This document shows positions 17,085-26,709 of a stretch of DNA of 64,000 nucleotides, one piece after another (position 1 is the stretch's first letter; every line of letters begins with the position of its first letter). A program made the position numbers and the translations under genes. The notes below the pieces were generated by a model. That model saw only the letters and a list, made by a program, of their open reading frames with translations. It made no database searches and had not been told where the DNA came from. The stretch lies in the NCBI GenBank assembly GCA_000961585.1, contig LADN01000023.1, positions 1 through 64,000 on the forward strand, in the 5' to 3' direction. This stretch comes from Peptococcaceae bacterium BRH_c4a. GTDB taxonomy: Bacteria > Bacillota > Desulfotomaculia > Desulfotomaculales > Desulfocucumaceae.

Positions 17085-18791
17085 GTGAAAACGGACCAGA
17101 CAAAGGATAGTCCTTCCGACGGCATGTTCAACCTCACCGATTACGACAAAGAATACGCCACCTTTCAATGGCGCCAGGCCGAAAATAAAATTGGCTGGAA
17201 AGATGGCGGCAAGGTGAATATTGTCCACTCCTGCATTGATCATCATATTGAAGAAGGGCACGGAGAACGGTTGGCCCTTATATACAACAATCCCTCCGGA
17301 AAAATTCTATACACCTATGCTGAACTGGCGGACCTCACCAACAAATTTGCCAATGCGCTAAAAAAACTGGGGGTTAAAAAAGGGGATCGGGTAGCACTTT
17401 TTTTGCCCGCCAGTCCCGAGTTTTACATCAGCCTTCTGGGTGTGGTAAGAATAGGCGCCATTGCCGTGCCCCTGCACTGCAAATACATGTCTGACGCAGT
17501 TACCGGTTTTCTCCTGGACAGTGAACCATCGCTGGTAATTACCACATCCTTATTGCGTGACCGTATTTCCCAAAGCGCTGTCCCGTCTATTGAAAAGATA
17601 ATTATTACGGATAACATTTCCAGTGAACATAGCTGGCAGCTATTGATGGATGCATCGGAAAACCATCCGGCCACCGTGTGGATGGAACGCTGTGAACCCA
17701 TGCTTCTCCAATACACCTCAGGTTCTACCGGCAGTCCAAAGGGTGTCATTCTGGTTCACGAAGGAGCACTGCAGTATTATCAGACCGGACGCTGGGTGCT
17801 GGACCTGAAAAAGGATGATGTATACTGGTGCACCGCCGATCCCGGTTGGGTTACCGGAATATCATACGGTGTATGGGCGCCCCTTTTGAATGGAACAACC
17901 CTGATGGTTTACAACGGACCCTTCGATGCAATACGGTGGTATGGTCTGCTGGAAGAAAACCGGGTGACAGTCTGGTACACTACCCCCACATACCTTAGGA
18001 TGCTGATATCGGCAGGCCTCTACGCAACGAGGAAACATCATTTTAAAAACCTCCGTAAAATATTGAGCGTGGGCGAGCCCCTAAACCCCATGGTCAGTCG
18101 TTGGAGCATGAACACCTTTAACCTTCCGGTCTATGACAGCTGGTGGATGACTGAGACAGGGGGCCTAATGATTGCCAACTTTTCGTGTTTGCCAGTAAAA
18201 CCTGGTTCCATGGGAAAACCCATTCCGGGAATTCAGGCCGCAATTATAAATGAGAACGGGCGGGAACTGCCTCCTCTGGAGATGGGCCAACTGGCCATCA
18301 GGGCTGGATGGCCGGCCATGATGAGAGGAATATGGAAGGATCAGGAGAAATACAATGAATACTTCCGCATCCCACCCTGGTATCTGACCGGGGACTTGGC
18401 CTACAAGGATTTGGAGGGCTACTACTGGTTTCAGGGCCGGATTGATGATGTCATTAAGCTGGATAGCGAAAGAGTTGGCCCCTTTGAAATAGAGAGCAAG
18501 CTGGCAGAACATCCTGCCGTTCTGGAGGCGGGAATTATAGGCAAGCCGGATCCCCTGAGGGGGGAGATAATTAAGGCATTCATAGTTCTAAAAGAAGGTT
18601 TTACCTGGTCTGAGCAGCTAAACCAGGACATACGTTATTTTATTAAAACAAAACTGGCCCCCAATCTGGTTCCTCAGGAAATTGAGGTCTGTGCCAGCCT
18701 CCCCAGAACAAGAAGCGGCAAACTTATGCGAAGGGCATTAAAGTCTTGGGAATTTGGCCTTCCAATAAACGACATGACAAATACCGAATAA
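17085..18791 (+). CDS. Acetyl-CoA synthetase-like AMP-forming ligase
   Basis: A 568-aa AMP-forming ligase, close in length to Bacillus AcsA (572 aa). GTG 17085 follows AGGAGGTGA. Motifs: YTSGSTGSPKGV (residues about 209-220, ATP loop), WWMTETG, TGDLAYKDLEGYYW, and PRTRSGKLMRR with the catalytic lysine at residue 546. It should activate acetate or a related short acid to the CoA ester through an acyl-adenylate. It is preceded by the IclR regulator and followed, after a terminator, by an acetate-type symporter. In Bacillus, AcuA acetylates the equivalent lysine; an AcuA homologue lies at 54297-54923. Confidence 0.88.
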   Translation: MKTDQTKDSPSDGMFNLTDYDKEYATFQWRQAENKIGWKDGGKVNIVHSCIDHHIEEGHGERLALIYNNPSGKILYTYAELADLTNKFANALKKLGVKKGDRVALFLPASPEFYISLLGVVRIGAIAVPLHCKYMSDAVTGFLLDSEPSLVITTSLLRDRISQSAVPSIEKIIITDNISSEHSWQLLMDASENHPATVWMERCEPMLLQYTSGSTGSPKGVILVHEGALQYYQTGRWVLDLKKDDVYWCTADPGWVTGISYGVWAPLLNGTTLMVYNGPFDAIRWYGLLEENRVTVWYTTPTYLRMLISAGLYATRKHHFKNLRKILSVGEPLNPMVSRWSMNTFNLPVYDSWWMTETGGLMIANFSCLPVKPGSMGKPIPGIQAAIINENGRELPPLEMGQLAIRAGWPAMMRGIWKDQEKYNEYFRIPPWYLTGDLAYKDLEGYYWFQGRIDDVIKLDSERVGPFEIESKLAEHPAVLEAGIIGKPDPLRGEIIKAFIVLKEGFTWSEQLNQDIRYFIKTKLAPNLVPQEIEVCASLPRTRSGKLMRRALKSWEFGLPINDMTNTE

Positions 18792-19252
18792 TTATATTTT
18801 AATATACTCCGGCAGGGCACAACGCTTCATGTCATAACTGCCAAACCATTGACGATCCCGGCTCATTGTAATGACTAACTATTTTTTATAAAGCCGACAA
18901 TCCAGCGTATTTCTGTAAAACCGTTCAACCCACTTGTAGTGCTGAACGGGTTTATTTTTTTGCTATTAGAATAATTATTCTTAACTTTTCGATAAATGTA
19001 TTGTATAAATAACAATAGTCAAAAAATGAAACGCCGTTTATCATCATGAAACTCAACTGGCAAACCCATTGGCCCATGAGGAGGTGACCTATTGACATTC
19101 GAAAACCAGTACCTCTGAAACTGAACTGACTGAAGCATGGTAAAACAAGTTAAAATTTACCGTTAATCCACACAACGACAACCCGGGATTATTTCCAAGA
19201 ACTGGCGAACCGGGTGTATTATCCAAAAAAGTTGTATACAGGAGGCTGAAAT
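18792..19252 (+). other. Intergenic region before the DUF485-symporter operon
   Basis: 460 bases without a recognisable gene. It holds the synthetase terminator at 18921-18960. At 19076-19085 an AGGAGGTGA motif precedes TTG at 19094 and an eight-codon frame, which might be a leader peptide. A TGGCA/TTGG pair at 19058-19072 resembles a sigma-54 promoter but lacks the invariant C. AT-rich text fills the rest. Confidence 0.5.
18921..18960 (+). terminator. Rho-independent terminator after the synthetase
   Basis: CCGTTCA ... TGAACGG with an inner CCACT/AGTG pairing, followed by a run of T from 18951. It lies 130 bases after the ligase stop. Confidence 0.85.
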
Positions 19253-19558
19253 ATGAGCACCCCCATTAAAAACATTGAAAAAATGCCGGAATTTAAAGAA
19301 CTTGTCACACGCAGGTGGACAGTTGCGACCATCCTGACAGTTCTGGTATTTATCACTTACTATGGGTTCGTTCTCGTGGTGGGATTGTCAAAAGCAACCC
19401 TGGCCCAAAAAATTGGTGTCGTTACCACCCTCGGGATCCCGGTGGCTATTGCAGTTATAGTCATTTCCTTCTTCCTGACACTTTATTATGTTATTTGGGC
19501 AAATTCCAGATACGACAGCCTGGCACTGTCCATTCTAAACAAAGCAAGAAGTAAATAG
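19253..19558 (+). CDS. DUF485 small membrane protein
   Basis: A 101-aa protein with two membrane helices (TILTVLVFITYYGFVLVVG and AVIVISFFLTLYYVIW) after a polar N-terminus. ATG 19253 follows AGGAGG. DUF485 proteins (YjcH type) are nearly always encoded just upstream of ActP symporters and are thought to act with them. Here the symporter follows 12 bases on. Confidence 0.92.
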   Translation: MSTPIKNIEKMPEFKELVTRRWTVATILTVLVFITYYGFVLVVGLSKATLAQKIGVVTTLGIPVAIAVIVISFFLTLYYVIWANSRYDSLALSILNKARSK

Positions 19559-19570
19559 GGAGGTGTTTTT

Positions 19571-21109
19571 ATGCAAACTTCTGTAGGCCAGCCGACAGCA
19601 TCGGCGATTATATTTTTCTGCATCTTTGTTGCTACTACCCTTTTGATAACTTACTGGGCCGCCAAGAGGACAAAGACCACCACCGAATACTATGCGGCTG
19701 CCCGGAGCGTAACGGGATTCCAGAACGGGCTGGCCCTGTCCGGGGATTATATGAGCGCCGCATCTTTCCTGGGGATCTCCGGCCTTGTGGCCCTAAGCGG
19801 ATACGACGGCATGATTTATGCCACGGGATGGCTGGTGGGATGGCCGGTGCTGCTGTTCCTCGTTGCGGAACCACTTCGCAATATGGGCAAATATACCTTC
19901 GCCGATGTACTGGCATACAGACTGCGGCAAAGGCCGGTGCGTATCGCCTCAGCCATAGGAGGAATACTCACCCTCATATTCTATGCCATTGCTCAGATGG
20001 TGGGAGCGGGGAACCTGATTAAACTGATGTTTGGACTTCCTTTCGAGCTGGCGGTGATGATAGTGGGAGTGGTTATGCTGGCCTATGTTCTTTTCGGCGG
20101 CATGATTGCCACCACCTGGGTCCAGATTATCAAAGCCTGCCTGCTGCTGGGAGGCGTCACGGTTCTGATGATAATGGCGCTGGCGCAGTTTAATTTTAGC
20201 CCCAGCGAACTGTACTCGGCGGTGGCGGCACAGTATGGCCAAAGCTCCCTGGAGCCTGGCGGCCTTATAACCAGCCCGGTGGATGCTGTTTCCCTTGGTC
20301 TGGCATTAATGCTGGGGCTGCTTGGACTGCCCCACATATTGATGAGATTCTATACTGTGCCCGACGCAAAGGAAGCCAGAAAATCCATTGTCTACGCCAC
20401 AGGGTTCATCGGCTACTTCTATATAATCATCCCCATAGTTGGTTTTGCCGCATCGGTGCTGGTGGGCCGCGATGTCATCAAGGCTATAGACAAGGGCGGC
20501 AATATGGCTGCTCCCCTACTGGCCGAGCTGCTGGGCGGCACGCCTTTCCTCGGGTTCATTGCGGCTGTGGCCTTCGCCACCATACTGGCGGTGGTTGCCG
20601 GGCTCACCCTTGCCGGGGCCTCCACCCTCTCCCATGACATTTATGTCCATGTGGTTAAAGGCGGGAAAGCCGGTGAAAGGGAACAGATGACGGTGGCCAG
20701 GGTAGCTACCTTTATCTTCGGCATTACAGCCATATTGCTGGGAATACTTTTCAAAGGACAGAACGTGGCCTTCATGGTGGGGCTTGTTTTTGCCATCGCC
20801 TGCAGCGCCAATTTCCCGGCGCTCCTGCTATCCATAGTCTGGAAGAAATTTACCACCGCAGGGGCCACCGCTTCCATCCTGGTGGGAGCAATACTGGCCG
20901 TGGTATTGATTTTCTTAAGCCCCACGGTGTGGGTTGACATTCTTAAAAACCCCAAGGCAATATTCCCGCTTAAAAACCCGGCCATCTTTTCCATGACGGC
21001 TGCCTTCATAGTAGCCATCGTTGTTTCATATCTCTTCCCGGAAAAAGAGTCCGAAGAAAAGTTTGACGAAGGAAAGGTACGAACCTATCTGGCCATCGGA
21101 TCAGAATAA
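19571..21109 (+). CDS. actP: ActP-type sodium/solute (acetate) symporter
   Basis: A 512-aa integral membrane protein of the SSS family with about 13 helices. The early motif [20 protein letters not shown] followed by YMSAASFLG is characteristic of ActP acetate permeases. It should import acetate or a close monocarboxylate with a cation. It is in an operon with DUF485, near the synthetase and CitE-like genes, consistent with uptake and activation of acetate. Confidence 0.92.
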   Translation: MQTSVGQPTASAIIFFCIFVATTLLITYWAAKRTKTTTEYYAAARSVTGFQNGLALSGDYMSAASFLGISGLVALSGYDGMIYATGWLVGWPVLLFLVAEPLRNMGKYTFADVLAYRLRQRPVRIASAIGGILTLIFYAIAQMVGAGNLIKLMFGLPFELAVMIVGVVMLAYVLFGGMIATTWVQIIKACLLLGGVTVLMIMALAQFNFSPSELYSAVAAQYGQSSLEPGGLITSPVDAVSLGLALMLGLLGLPHILMRFYTVPDAKEARKSIVYATGFIGYFYIIIPIVGFAASVLVGRDVIKAIDKGGNMAAPLLAELLGGTPFLGFIAAVAFATILAVVAGLTLAGASTLSHDIYVHVVKGGKAGEREQMTVARVATFIFGITAILLGILFKGQNVAFMVGLVFAIACSANFPALLLSIVWKKFTTAGATASILVGAILAVVLIFLSPTVWVDILKNPKAIFPLKNPAIFSMTAAFIVAIVVSYLFPEKESEEKFDEGKVRTYLAIGSE

Positions 21110-21131
21110 ATAATTTTTATTGGCATATTTT

Positions 21132-21165
21132 CCCCGGAACCTGACAAAGGAACCGGGATTTTTCT
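21132..21165 (+). terminator. Terminator after the symporter
   Basis: CCCGG-AACC with GG-AACCGGG forms an interrupted stem around TGACAAA, followed by ATTTTTCT. It lies about 25 bases after the symporter stop. Confidence 0.75.
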
Positions 21166-21311
21166 ATTTAAATTAAATTTTATTTAATTACCTGAAGGCA
21201 TTTGTATGACTTTCGCAGTAATTATAAATACAGGGATATAGACAGGTATTTCGGTTCACGATATTATATCAGGCGCTTTTGCTGCAATACAATGTTGTTT
21301 GGAGGTTTGCT

Positions 21312-22160
21312 ATGCTGCGCACGGTCCTTTTTTCCCCGGCCAATGACGCCAAAAAGGCCAGTAAGGCCCTAACCTGTGGAGCGGACGCCGTTACCCTGGA
21401 TCTGGAAGATGCAGTGGCGTACAGTCAGAAGGAATCCGCCAGGGGAATCCTTAGGTCAGTACTTTCCCAACCCCCTCCGATCAAACTGTTTGTGAGGATA
21501 AATTCAGCCGGTTCAAAGTACATACTGGATGATCTTGAGGCCGTGGTGGGACTGCCGGTGGACGGGCTGATGCTGGCCAAGGCGGAATCTGCCGGTGAAG
21601 TAATGAAGGTGGACTGGCTGCTGGGGCTGATGGAGGAAAGAAAAGGTATAACTCCGGGAATAACAGGTATTATACCGTTTATTGAAAGTGCCGGGGGAAT
21701 ATTAAGTGCCGCTGAAATTGCCGCCTGTTCACCCCGTATAAAGGCTCTTGCCTTTGGTGGAGTTGATTTCTCACAGGAACTGGGTTTACGGTACCCTGCC
21801 GAAAGCGACGGCTTGTTGTTTGCCCGGGGCCAACTGGTCATAGCATGCAGGAGTGCCGGTATAGCCCCTCCCCTGGATACGGTTTTTCCAGACATTAAAA
21901 ATACGGCGAAACTGGAATCAGAGGCGGAAATAGCCAGGAAAATGGGATTCCAGGGCAAACTGGTTATTCATCCTGCCCAGGTGGCTCCGGTTAACCATAT
22001 TTTCACACCTGCGCCGGAAGAAATAGCATACGCCCGCAAGGTGGTGGCCGCCTTTGACGAAGCTGAAGGCTCAGGCACTGCGGTGATCCAGGTGGAGGGT
22101 AAAATGGTGGAGTACCCCATTTACCGGCGGGCCCGGGAACTGCTTTTGAAATACAGTTAA
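21312..22160 (+). CDS. CitE/malyl-CoA lyase-like aldolase
   Basis: A 282-aa protein of the HpcH/HpaI-CitE family. ATG 21312 follows GGAGG; a longer frame from 21279 has no support. The motif DAVTLDLEDAV (metal-binding Glu/Asp) near residue 30 and FIESAGGILSAAEIA and FGGVDFSQELG further on are family hallmarks. Members cleave or form beta-hydroxy-acyl-CoA or citryl/malyl groups. No citrate-lyase alpha or gamma subunits are beside it, so a free-standing malyl-CoA or citramalyl-CoA lyase is more likely. Confidence 0.85.
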   Translation: MLRTVLFSPANDAKKASKALTCGADAVTLDLEDAVAYSQKESARGILRSVLSQPPPIKLFVRINSAGSKYILDDLEAVVGLPVDGLMLAKAESAGEVMKVDWLLGLMEERKGITPGITGIIPFIESAGGILSAAEIAACSPRIKALAFGGVDFSQELGLRYPAESDGLLFARGQLVIACRSAGIAPPLDTVFPDIKNTAKLESEAEIARKMGFQGKLVIHPAQVAPVNHIFTPAPEEIAYARKVVAAFDEAEGSGTAVIQVEGKMVEYPIYRRARELLLKYS

Positions 22161-22177
22161 CAGAGGTAAATCCATTG

Positions 22178-23368
22178 ATGGCATCCAGCTACAGAAAAGC
22201 AAACATGGCTCTTTTCATAGCCTCTTTCATAACTTTTTCCGACATATACATGAGTCAGCCCCTGCTGCCGCTTTTTGTCCGGGAATTCGGGCTAACCTCG
22301 TCGGTTGCCAGCCTGGCGGTATCCCTGGTGATATTTCCTGTGGGGCTTTCTTTTGTCTTCTATGGGCCTATTGCTGATGTAATCGGAAAAAAGAGGCTTC
22401 TTTCCATAGTTCTGGTGCTATCGGCATTCCCTGGCATTTTAACCTCTTTCGCCGGTTCCTTCAGCATCATTCTACTGGGCAGGCTGGCTGACGGCCTGCT
22501 GCTGGCGGGAGTGCCCGCCATCGCCATGGCATATATAGGGGAAGAGTTTGACCAGAGCAAACTGGCCACCGTGATGGGCCTGTACATCAGCGGGAACACC
22601 ATGGGGGGAATGGGGGGGCGCATCATAAGCGGTTTCCTGTCCGAGTATTTTTCCTGGCGGGTTTCCTTCATTGCGTTATCCCTGGTTCACCTGGCCGGCG
22701 CCTTGGCTTTCATCTACCTGCTGCCCGCATCCAAATCCTTTAAACCCAGCTCTTACAAACCTTTCGGCGTGTTGGAAACCACAGTGGACAATCTGAAAAA
22801 TCCCCTCCTGCTGGGGGCCTACATCACCGGAGGGCTAATAATGTTTAATTTCGTTGGTATATATAACACCCTGACCTTCCGTCTGTCTGCCTCTCCCTAT
22901 AACCTGTCTGCCAGTATAATAGGCCTTCTGTTTCTTACCTATCTTTCGGGAACATTTAGTTCCGCCATAACGGGAATTCTTTCCAGAAAAAGGGGTGTGC
23001 TTTTTTCAGCAAAGCTTGGCCTTGTAATAGCCTCTGCCGGCACATTAATGACCATCTCCCCCTCTCTGCCCCTGATAATCACGGGCCTTCTGGTGATGTG
23101 CTTCGGATTCTTTGCCACCCACACATCGTCCACATCCTGGGTGAGCAGCGCAGCAAACCGGGATAAAGCTGCGGCTTCGGGATTATACGTTCTATTTTAT
23201 TACACGGGGGGCAGTCTGGCCGGAGTGGTATTAAGCCCGGTCTGGGACAACTGGGGGTGGCAGGGAGTGGCAGTAACCACTTCCCTGGTATTCCTGATCT
23301 GCGTACAGTTTCTTTACGGATTAATTGAGAGAAGGCCCAGGGAACCAGCGGAGAATCAGTCTCTGTAA
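22178..23368 (+). CDS. MFS transporter (YnfM-like)
   Basis: A 396-aa transporter with 12 predicted helices. ATG 22178 or TTG 22175 both sit behind AGAGGT. GPIADVIGKKRLL is the MFS loop-2/3 signature. It resembles the YnfM/arabinose-efflux group. It starts 17 bases after the CitE-like gene, so is probably co-transcribed; the substrate could be an organic acid, but the sequence does not tell. Confidence 0.85.
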   Translation: MASSYRKANMALFIASFITFSDIYMSQPLLPLFVREFGLTSSVASLAVSLVIFPVGLSFVFYGPIADVIGKKRLLSIVLVLSAFPGILTSFAGSFSIILLGRLADGLLLAGVPAIAMAYIGEEFDQSKLATVMGLYISGNTMGGMGGRIISGFLSEYFSWRVSFIALSLVHLAGALAFIYLLPASKSFKPSSYKPFGVLETTVDNLKNPLLLGAYITGGLIMFNFVGIYNTLTFRLSASPYNLSASIIGLLFLTYLSGTFSSAITGILSRKRGVLFSAKLGLVIASAGTLMTISPSLPLIITGLLVMCFGFFATHTSSTSWVSSAANRDKAAASGLYVLFYYTGGSLAGVVLSPVWDNWGWQGVAVTTSLVFLICVQFLYGLIERRPREPAENQSL

Positions 23369-23383
23369 TATTACAAAAATTAA

Positions 23384-23412
23384 ACCCGCCGATGGCGGGT
23401 TGTTATCTTTTT
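23384..23412. terminator. Bidirectional terminator
   Basis: AACCCGCC-GAT-GGCGGGTT with T-rich sequence on the plus side (CTTTTT) and A-rich on the other serves both the MFS gene and the convergent zinc-ribbon gene, whose last codons reach 23411. Confidence 0.85.
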
Positions 23413-23701
23413 AATAGCTTCTGTTTTTACTGAAGCAGTCCCGGCAATATACCGGCCGATCACCGCTGGGCTTGAACGGCAACATGGTCTCAACTCCACA
23501 ATTGGCGCACACCGCCGGAAACATTTCTCTCCGTCCTCCCCCCTGTCCGCCTTCACGGTTATTCCTCCTGCGGACCGCCCGGCAGTCAAGACAGCGTGAA
23601 GGTTCGTTGGAAAACCCCTTCTCAGCAAAGAATTCCTGCTCAGAAACAGAAAAAATAAATTCCTGCCCACAGTCCTTGCAAATAAGTGTCTTGTCTTGCA
23701 T
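23411..23701 (-). CDS. Small zinc-ribbon protein
   Basis: A 96-aa protein with four CxxC knuckles: CKDCG (residue 9), CLDC (37), CANC (66) and CRDC (85). The arrangement matches CxxC-CxxC zinc-binding proteins often encoded in Firmicutes. A Gly/Arg-rich linker separates the two pairs. It probably binds two zinc ions; a role in stress or nucleic-acid binding is suggested only by family. Its start codon follows directly on a GAGGGGGTTTTTTT tract that is part of a hairpin. Confidence 0.8.
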   Translation of the reverse strand: MQDKTLICKDCGQEFIFSVSEQEFFAEKGFSNEPSRCLDCRAVRRRNNREGGQGGGRREMFPAVCANCGVETMLPFKPSGDRPVYCRDCFSKNRSY

Positions 23702-23709
23702 AAAAAAAC

Positions 23710-23745
23710 CCCCTCAGATCAATTAGCCCATTGGTGAGGGATCCA
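23710..23745 (-). promoter_or_regulatory. Hairpin covering the ribosome binding site
   Basis: CCCTCA (23735-23740 read on the minus strand) pairs with TGAGGG (23711-23716) and is followed by GGTTTTTTT and the ATG. It has the look of an intrinsic terminator whose stem includes the SD sequence, so expression of the zinc-ribbon gene may be attenuated. Confidence 0.5.
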
Positions 23746-23944
23746 GGTTCCTGCCTATCCACCACCACCGGTCTAAGAGCTGGGAGAACAAGAATCCTCT
23801 TTTTGAGCTACCTAAAAATATTATACTCCTTCAGAATAAAATGGGAAGCATATATGTTAATTTTTTATTAATATATATTGCACCAAGGTAACCGGTCTTG
23901 CCCTGGATTAGGTTGATCTCTCTTGATCGGCGGCTCATACTTGC

Positions 23945-24499
23945 CTAAACGGCCTTTTCCCCTGCCGCCACTGCCGGCTCCGGCTTTTCTTCTCTTTCAT
24001 TCATCACATGCTTGAAATAAGGCAGGTACGGCTTCAGCGCCGAGAACGCAAATCTTGCCAGCAGGTAAGATACTAAAAAAGTCAGAAAGTAGCTGCTGGT
24101 CCAGTCATTTATAAAAAGGGGAAACTTAATTCCGTCAAACCTAGACTGCATCCAGGCCAACGCAAAGAAAGCAGGCCACAGGTATGACGCCGACAGCCCG
24201 AACATTCCAAAGAACAGCATGCCGAAGGTGTCGTTGGCCTCACGGTTCACGGCCTTATAACCGGCCTTGTCCTTTATGCGCAGGGCCACCATGGACGAGT
24301 TATGCATCTCTCCCAACCGGGAGTTGAGATTTCTGAAATAGCTCCTGTTTGCCCGGTACACCAGGGAGGTGGTAAAATCGCCTATTAATACAGCAATCAT
24401 GGCCAGTAAAAGTGTCCCTATAAAATAATCAATCATCGTCCAGCCTGTTATGCGGTACAAATATATGAGAATTCCGTCCACTCCCGTCCACCAGTCCAT
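23945..24499 (-). CDS. Membrane protein linked to TauE/SafE exporter
   Basis: A 184-aa protein with an N-terminal membrane helix (IDYFIGTLLLAMIAVLIGD), an amphipathic charged stretch (about 50-90), and two more helices near 95-150, then a charged tail. The layout resembles Oxa1/DUF106-like membrane proteins, but the resemblance is topological only. It lies 80 bases after the exporter on the same strand, so likely one operon. No named family is certain. Confidence 0.65.
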   Translation of the reverse strand: MDWWTGVDGILIYLYRITGWTMIDYFIGTLLLAMIAVLIGDFTTSLVYRANRSYFRNLNSRLGEMHNSSMVALRIKDKAGYKAVNREANDTFGMLFFGMFGLSASYLWPAFFALAWMQSRFDGIKFPLFINDWTSSYFLTFLVSYLLARFAFSALKPYLPYFKHVMNEREEKPEPAVAAGEKAV

Positions 24500-24581
24500 C
24501 CCAACACCCCCTTAAAGCATTAATAGCCGTAGCCGGCGGCAATACGCCACCGGCACGGCAGTGAAAAAAGACTTATGTTTC

Positions 24582-25832
24582 TTACATGGGCACCCAGGAT
24601 GACCCAAAGAAGCCCTTACTGAAGTAACCAAGACCGACATAGAGGGCCAGGACTACAAACAGCCTCTTCAGCCAGACATCCGGGATGTACTTCTGAGTGC
24701 GGGGGCCAATCATCGATCCGATAAAAATTCCGATCAGCTCGGTTCCGATAAGGGCCCAGTCCACTGCTGCTCCGGTGAAGTTCAGGTAAGAGGCGATGCT
24801 CATCACCATGCTGGCCAGAACCGCCAGGGCGGATGTTCCGGCAACCACGAACATGGGAAGGCCCACAAGGCTTGTCAGGTAGGGAACGTACAGGAAGCCG
24901 CCGCCCACTCCGAGGAAGGAGGAGATGGCCGCTATAATCATACCGCCGGCAAATGCCACCAGTGGGTTGAAGCCAAACTCCACTCCAAAGAAGGAAAACT
25001 CAATTTTTAAAACGCCCCACTTGGTAACCTTGATACCTTGGTCAGCCGCTTCGGTCTTTTCCTTAATGCTCTTTTCAAAGGCCTGGGCCGCAGCTTTGGC
25101 AGCCTTTTTGCCGGCCTGCCCCTTGGGGGTAGTCTCGTACAAAAGGAATCCGCCAACCACAAACACGGCTATTCCAAACCAGCCCTGGTACGCTGCGAAA
25201 GAAATTTTTCCGCCGGTCACAATGGGGATTAGCAGACCTCCGAAGAGTGATCCGAATCCAAGCGCAAGGCCCAAAGGCCAGGCTAGGCGCTTTGCCTTAA
25301 GGAAGTTAAGGGTGCCGACCCCGGACGACAGCCCCACCAGCCACTGGTTGGACATACGAATACAGTCGGTCATTACCTTGCCCAGCTCGGGAGCGTTTTT
25401 GTTAAATCCCTTTGCATAGTCTCCAAGGCCGAAAACGGTCATGTGGCCCACACCGGCCATGATACCGCCAAAGGCGCCTACGGTGGTAAATATCCAGCCC
25501 ACCCAGATGGCCCACAGAAATGCCACAATTGGGTTAACCTTGGGCGCTCCCGGAATTCCCAGGAATCCGCGGGCAGCATTGACATCTATCTGTCCCGCGC
25601 CTGTCCCCGCCGGAGCTTTGGCTATTGCCGCTCCCAGTTTGCCTTCCAGTCCCAGATTGTTTCCGACCGGGGCCCCGGATGCCAGTGAACTAAATACAAG
25701 ACCTGTTAAAAGCAAAACCAGAATGAATAATGACACCTTGTACAATCTTTTTTTCTTGAACAATCTCTCCCCCGGCTGACACTGATCGATCCCGTCGCGG
25801 TGTATGGTTCCCGGGACAGGACGGTCTTCCAT
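24582..25832 (-). CDS. TauE/SafE-family anion exporter
   Basis: A 416-aa membrane protein. Two TauE/SafE half-repeats are visible, one starting VGAFGGIMAGVGHMTVFGL (about residue 115) and the second SFLGVGGGFLYVPYLTSLVG (about 310), separated by a charged loop of about 60 residues. Family members move sulfite, sulfonates or related anions. ATG 25832 gives a polar N-terminal extension; a TTG at 25763 just before the first helix is possible. The neighbouring 16-bp sites upstream suggest control by a CRP/FNR-type regulator. Confidence 0.85.
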   Translation of the reverse strand: MEDRPVPGTIHRDGIDQCQPGERLFKKKRLYKVSLFILVLLLTGLVFSSLASGAPVGNNLGLEGKLGAAIAKAPAGTGAGQIDVNAARGFLGIPGAPKVNPIVAFLWAIWVGWIFTTVGAFGGIMAGVGHMTVFGLGDYAKGFNKNAPELGKVMTDCIRMSNQWLVGLSSGVGTLNFLKAKRLAWPLGLALGFGSLFGGLLIPIVTGGKISFAAYQGWFGIAVFVVGGFLLYETTPKGQAGKKAAKAAAQAFEKSIKEKTEAADQGIKVTKWGVLKIEFSFFGVEFGFNPLVAFAGGMIIAAISSFLGVGGGFLYVPYLTSLVGLPMFVVAGTSALAVLASMVMSIASYLNFTGAAVDWALIGTELIGIFIGSMIGPRTQKYIPDVWLKRLFVVLALYVGLGYFSKGFFGSSWVPM

Positions 25833-25998
25833 GCCGGGTATTCACCCCTTTCGTTTCTTATTTGCCTTACAAAGTGCAGACGCCCGGAAAACCTTGGTTA
25901 ATTTTCCATTCCAAGAAATTTGGTTTTTGAAAAATTACCTCCTTCCACAAATTGTTTTAAAACTTATTTTAAACGTAACAAAAAAAATGGTCCGCCAA

Positions 25999-26037
25999 TG
26001 TCAGGCAGACGACTATATTTTTGTCATCTTTACGACA
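25999..26037. promoter_or_regulatory. Tandem TGTCA-N6-YGAC sites upstream of the exporter
   Basis: TGTCA-GGCAGA-CGACT (25999-26014) and TGTCA-TCTTTA-CGACA (26022-26037) are spaced 23 bases apart. A third, perfect copy, TGTCA-CTACAA-TGACA, lies at 26710-26725. The shape fits a CRP/FNR dimer site. Confidence 0.45.
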
Positions 26038-26092
26038 ATCCCATATAATTACAGTGCAAAACACAGTATATAAATGCTCCAGGTTACCATTT

Positions 26093-26560
26093 TTAACTCA
26101 AAAGCAAAGCCTGTCTCCCAAGGCGGGGACCATAATGTCCTGTCCACCCTGCCTTTTTCTGGTTTGTGCAGTCAAAAAGACCTATGACTCTATTAAAAAA
26201 ATACGGGTTAAGGCTCAGCAGTTCCCAAAAATCCTCCCTTTTAACCGAGAAAACCACTGTTTTACGAATGGCCACTGCTAAACCGGAAATACTTACACCA
26301 CATAAAAGATCTTCCAGCCCAATTATGTTCCCCGCTATCCTTAACCCGCCGGACCCGTAAATTCTCACCCAGCCTGATTCAACAAGATACAAACATTTTG
26401 GAACTTCTTCCGGGCTTAAAATCACTTCACCTTTCCTGTATTCTGTAGCGCAGCCTATATCCCTCAGCATTTCTTCTTCGTATTCCCTTAAAAATACCGG
26501 GTTGGAAATTAAATACCTCAAAATATGTTTCCTCCGGGAATTACTTTTAATTTTGAGCAT
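26093..26560 (-). CDS. CRP/FNR-type sensor domain without DNA-binding domain
   Basis: A 155-aa protein covering one cyclic-nucleotide-binding (cNMP) domain: GEVILSPEEVPKCLYLVESG, then VRIYGSGG and ISGLAVAIRKTVVFSVKRED. It stops at the dimer helix (NPYFFNRVIGLFDC) followed by about 20 unrelated residues and lacks the helix-turn-helix usual for CRP/FNR proteins (about 220 aa). It may be a truncated regulator or a partner subunit. It lies between the two groups of candidate CRP-type sites. Confidence 0.75.
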   Translation of the reverse strand: MLKIKSNSRRKHILRYLISNPVFLREYEEEMLRDIGCATEYRKGEVILSPEEVPKCLYLVESGWVRIYGSGGLRIAGNIIGLEDLLCGVSISGLAVAIRKTVVFSVKREDFWELLSLNPYFFNRVIGLFDCTNQKKAGWTGHYGPRLGRQALLLS

Positions 26561-26709
26561 AGCAAATCTATTTTACTATTAATGTCAATTAGGCGACCTT
26601 AATCATGTCGGCTATTTCACATCTAAACCAAAACCAGGCATTTCCGGGGTTCCGCGCAAAACTACATCTGGCTAAAAAAATCATTTTGTCGGCCAGAAGA
26701 CACTATTAT

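Noticed and set aside
19058-19072. TGGCA-N6-TTGG as a sigma-54 promoter for the DUF485-symporter operon
   Set aside because: The -12 element has GG instead of the near-invariant GC, and no enhancer-binding regulator gene is next to it.
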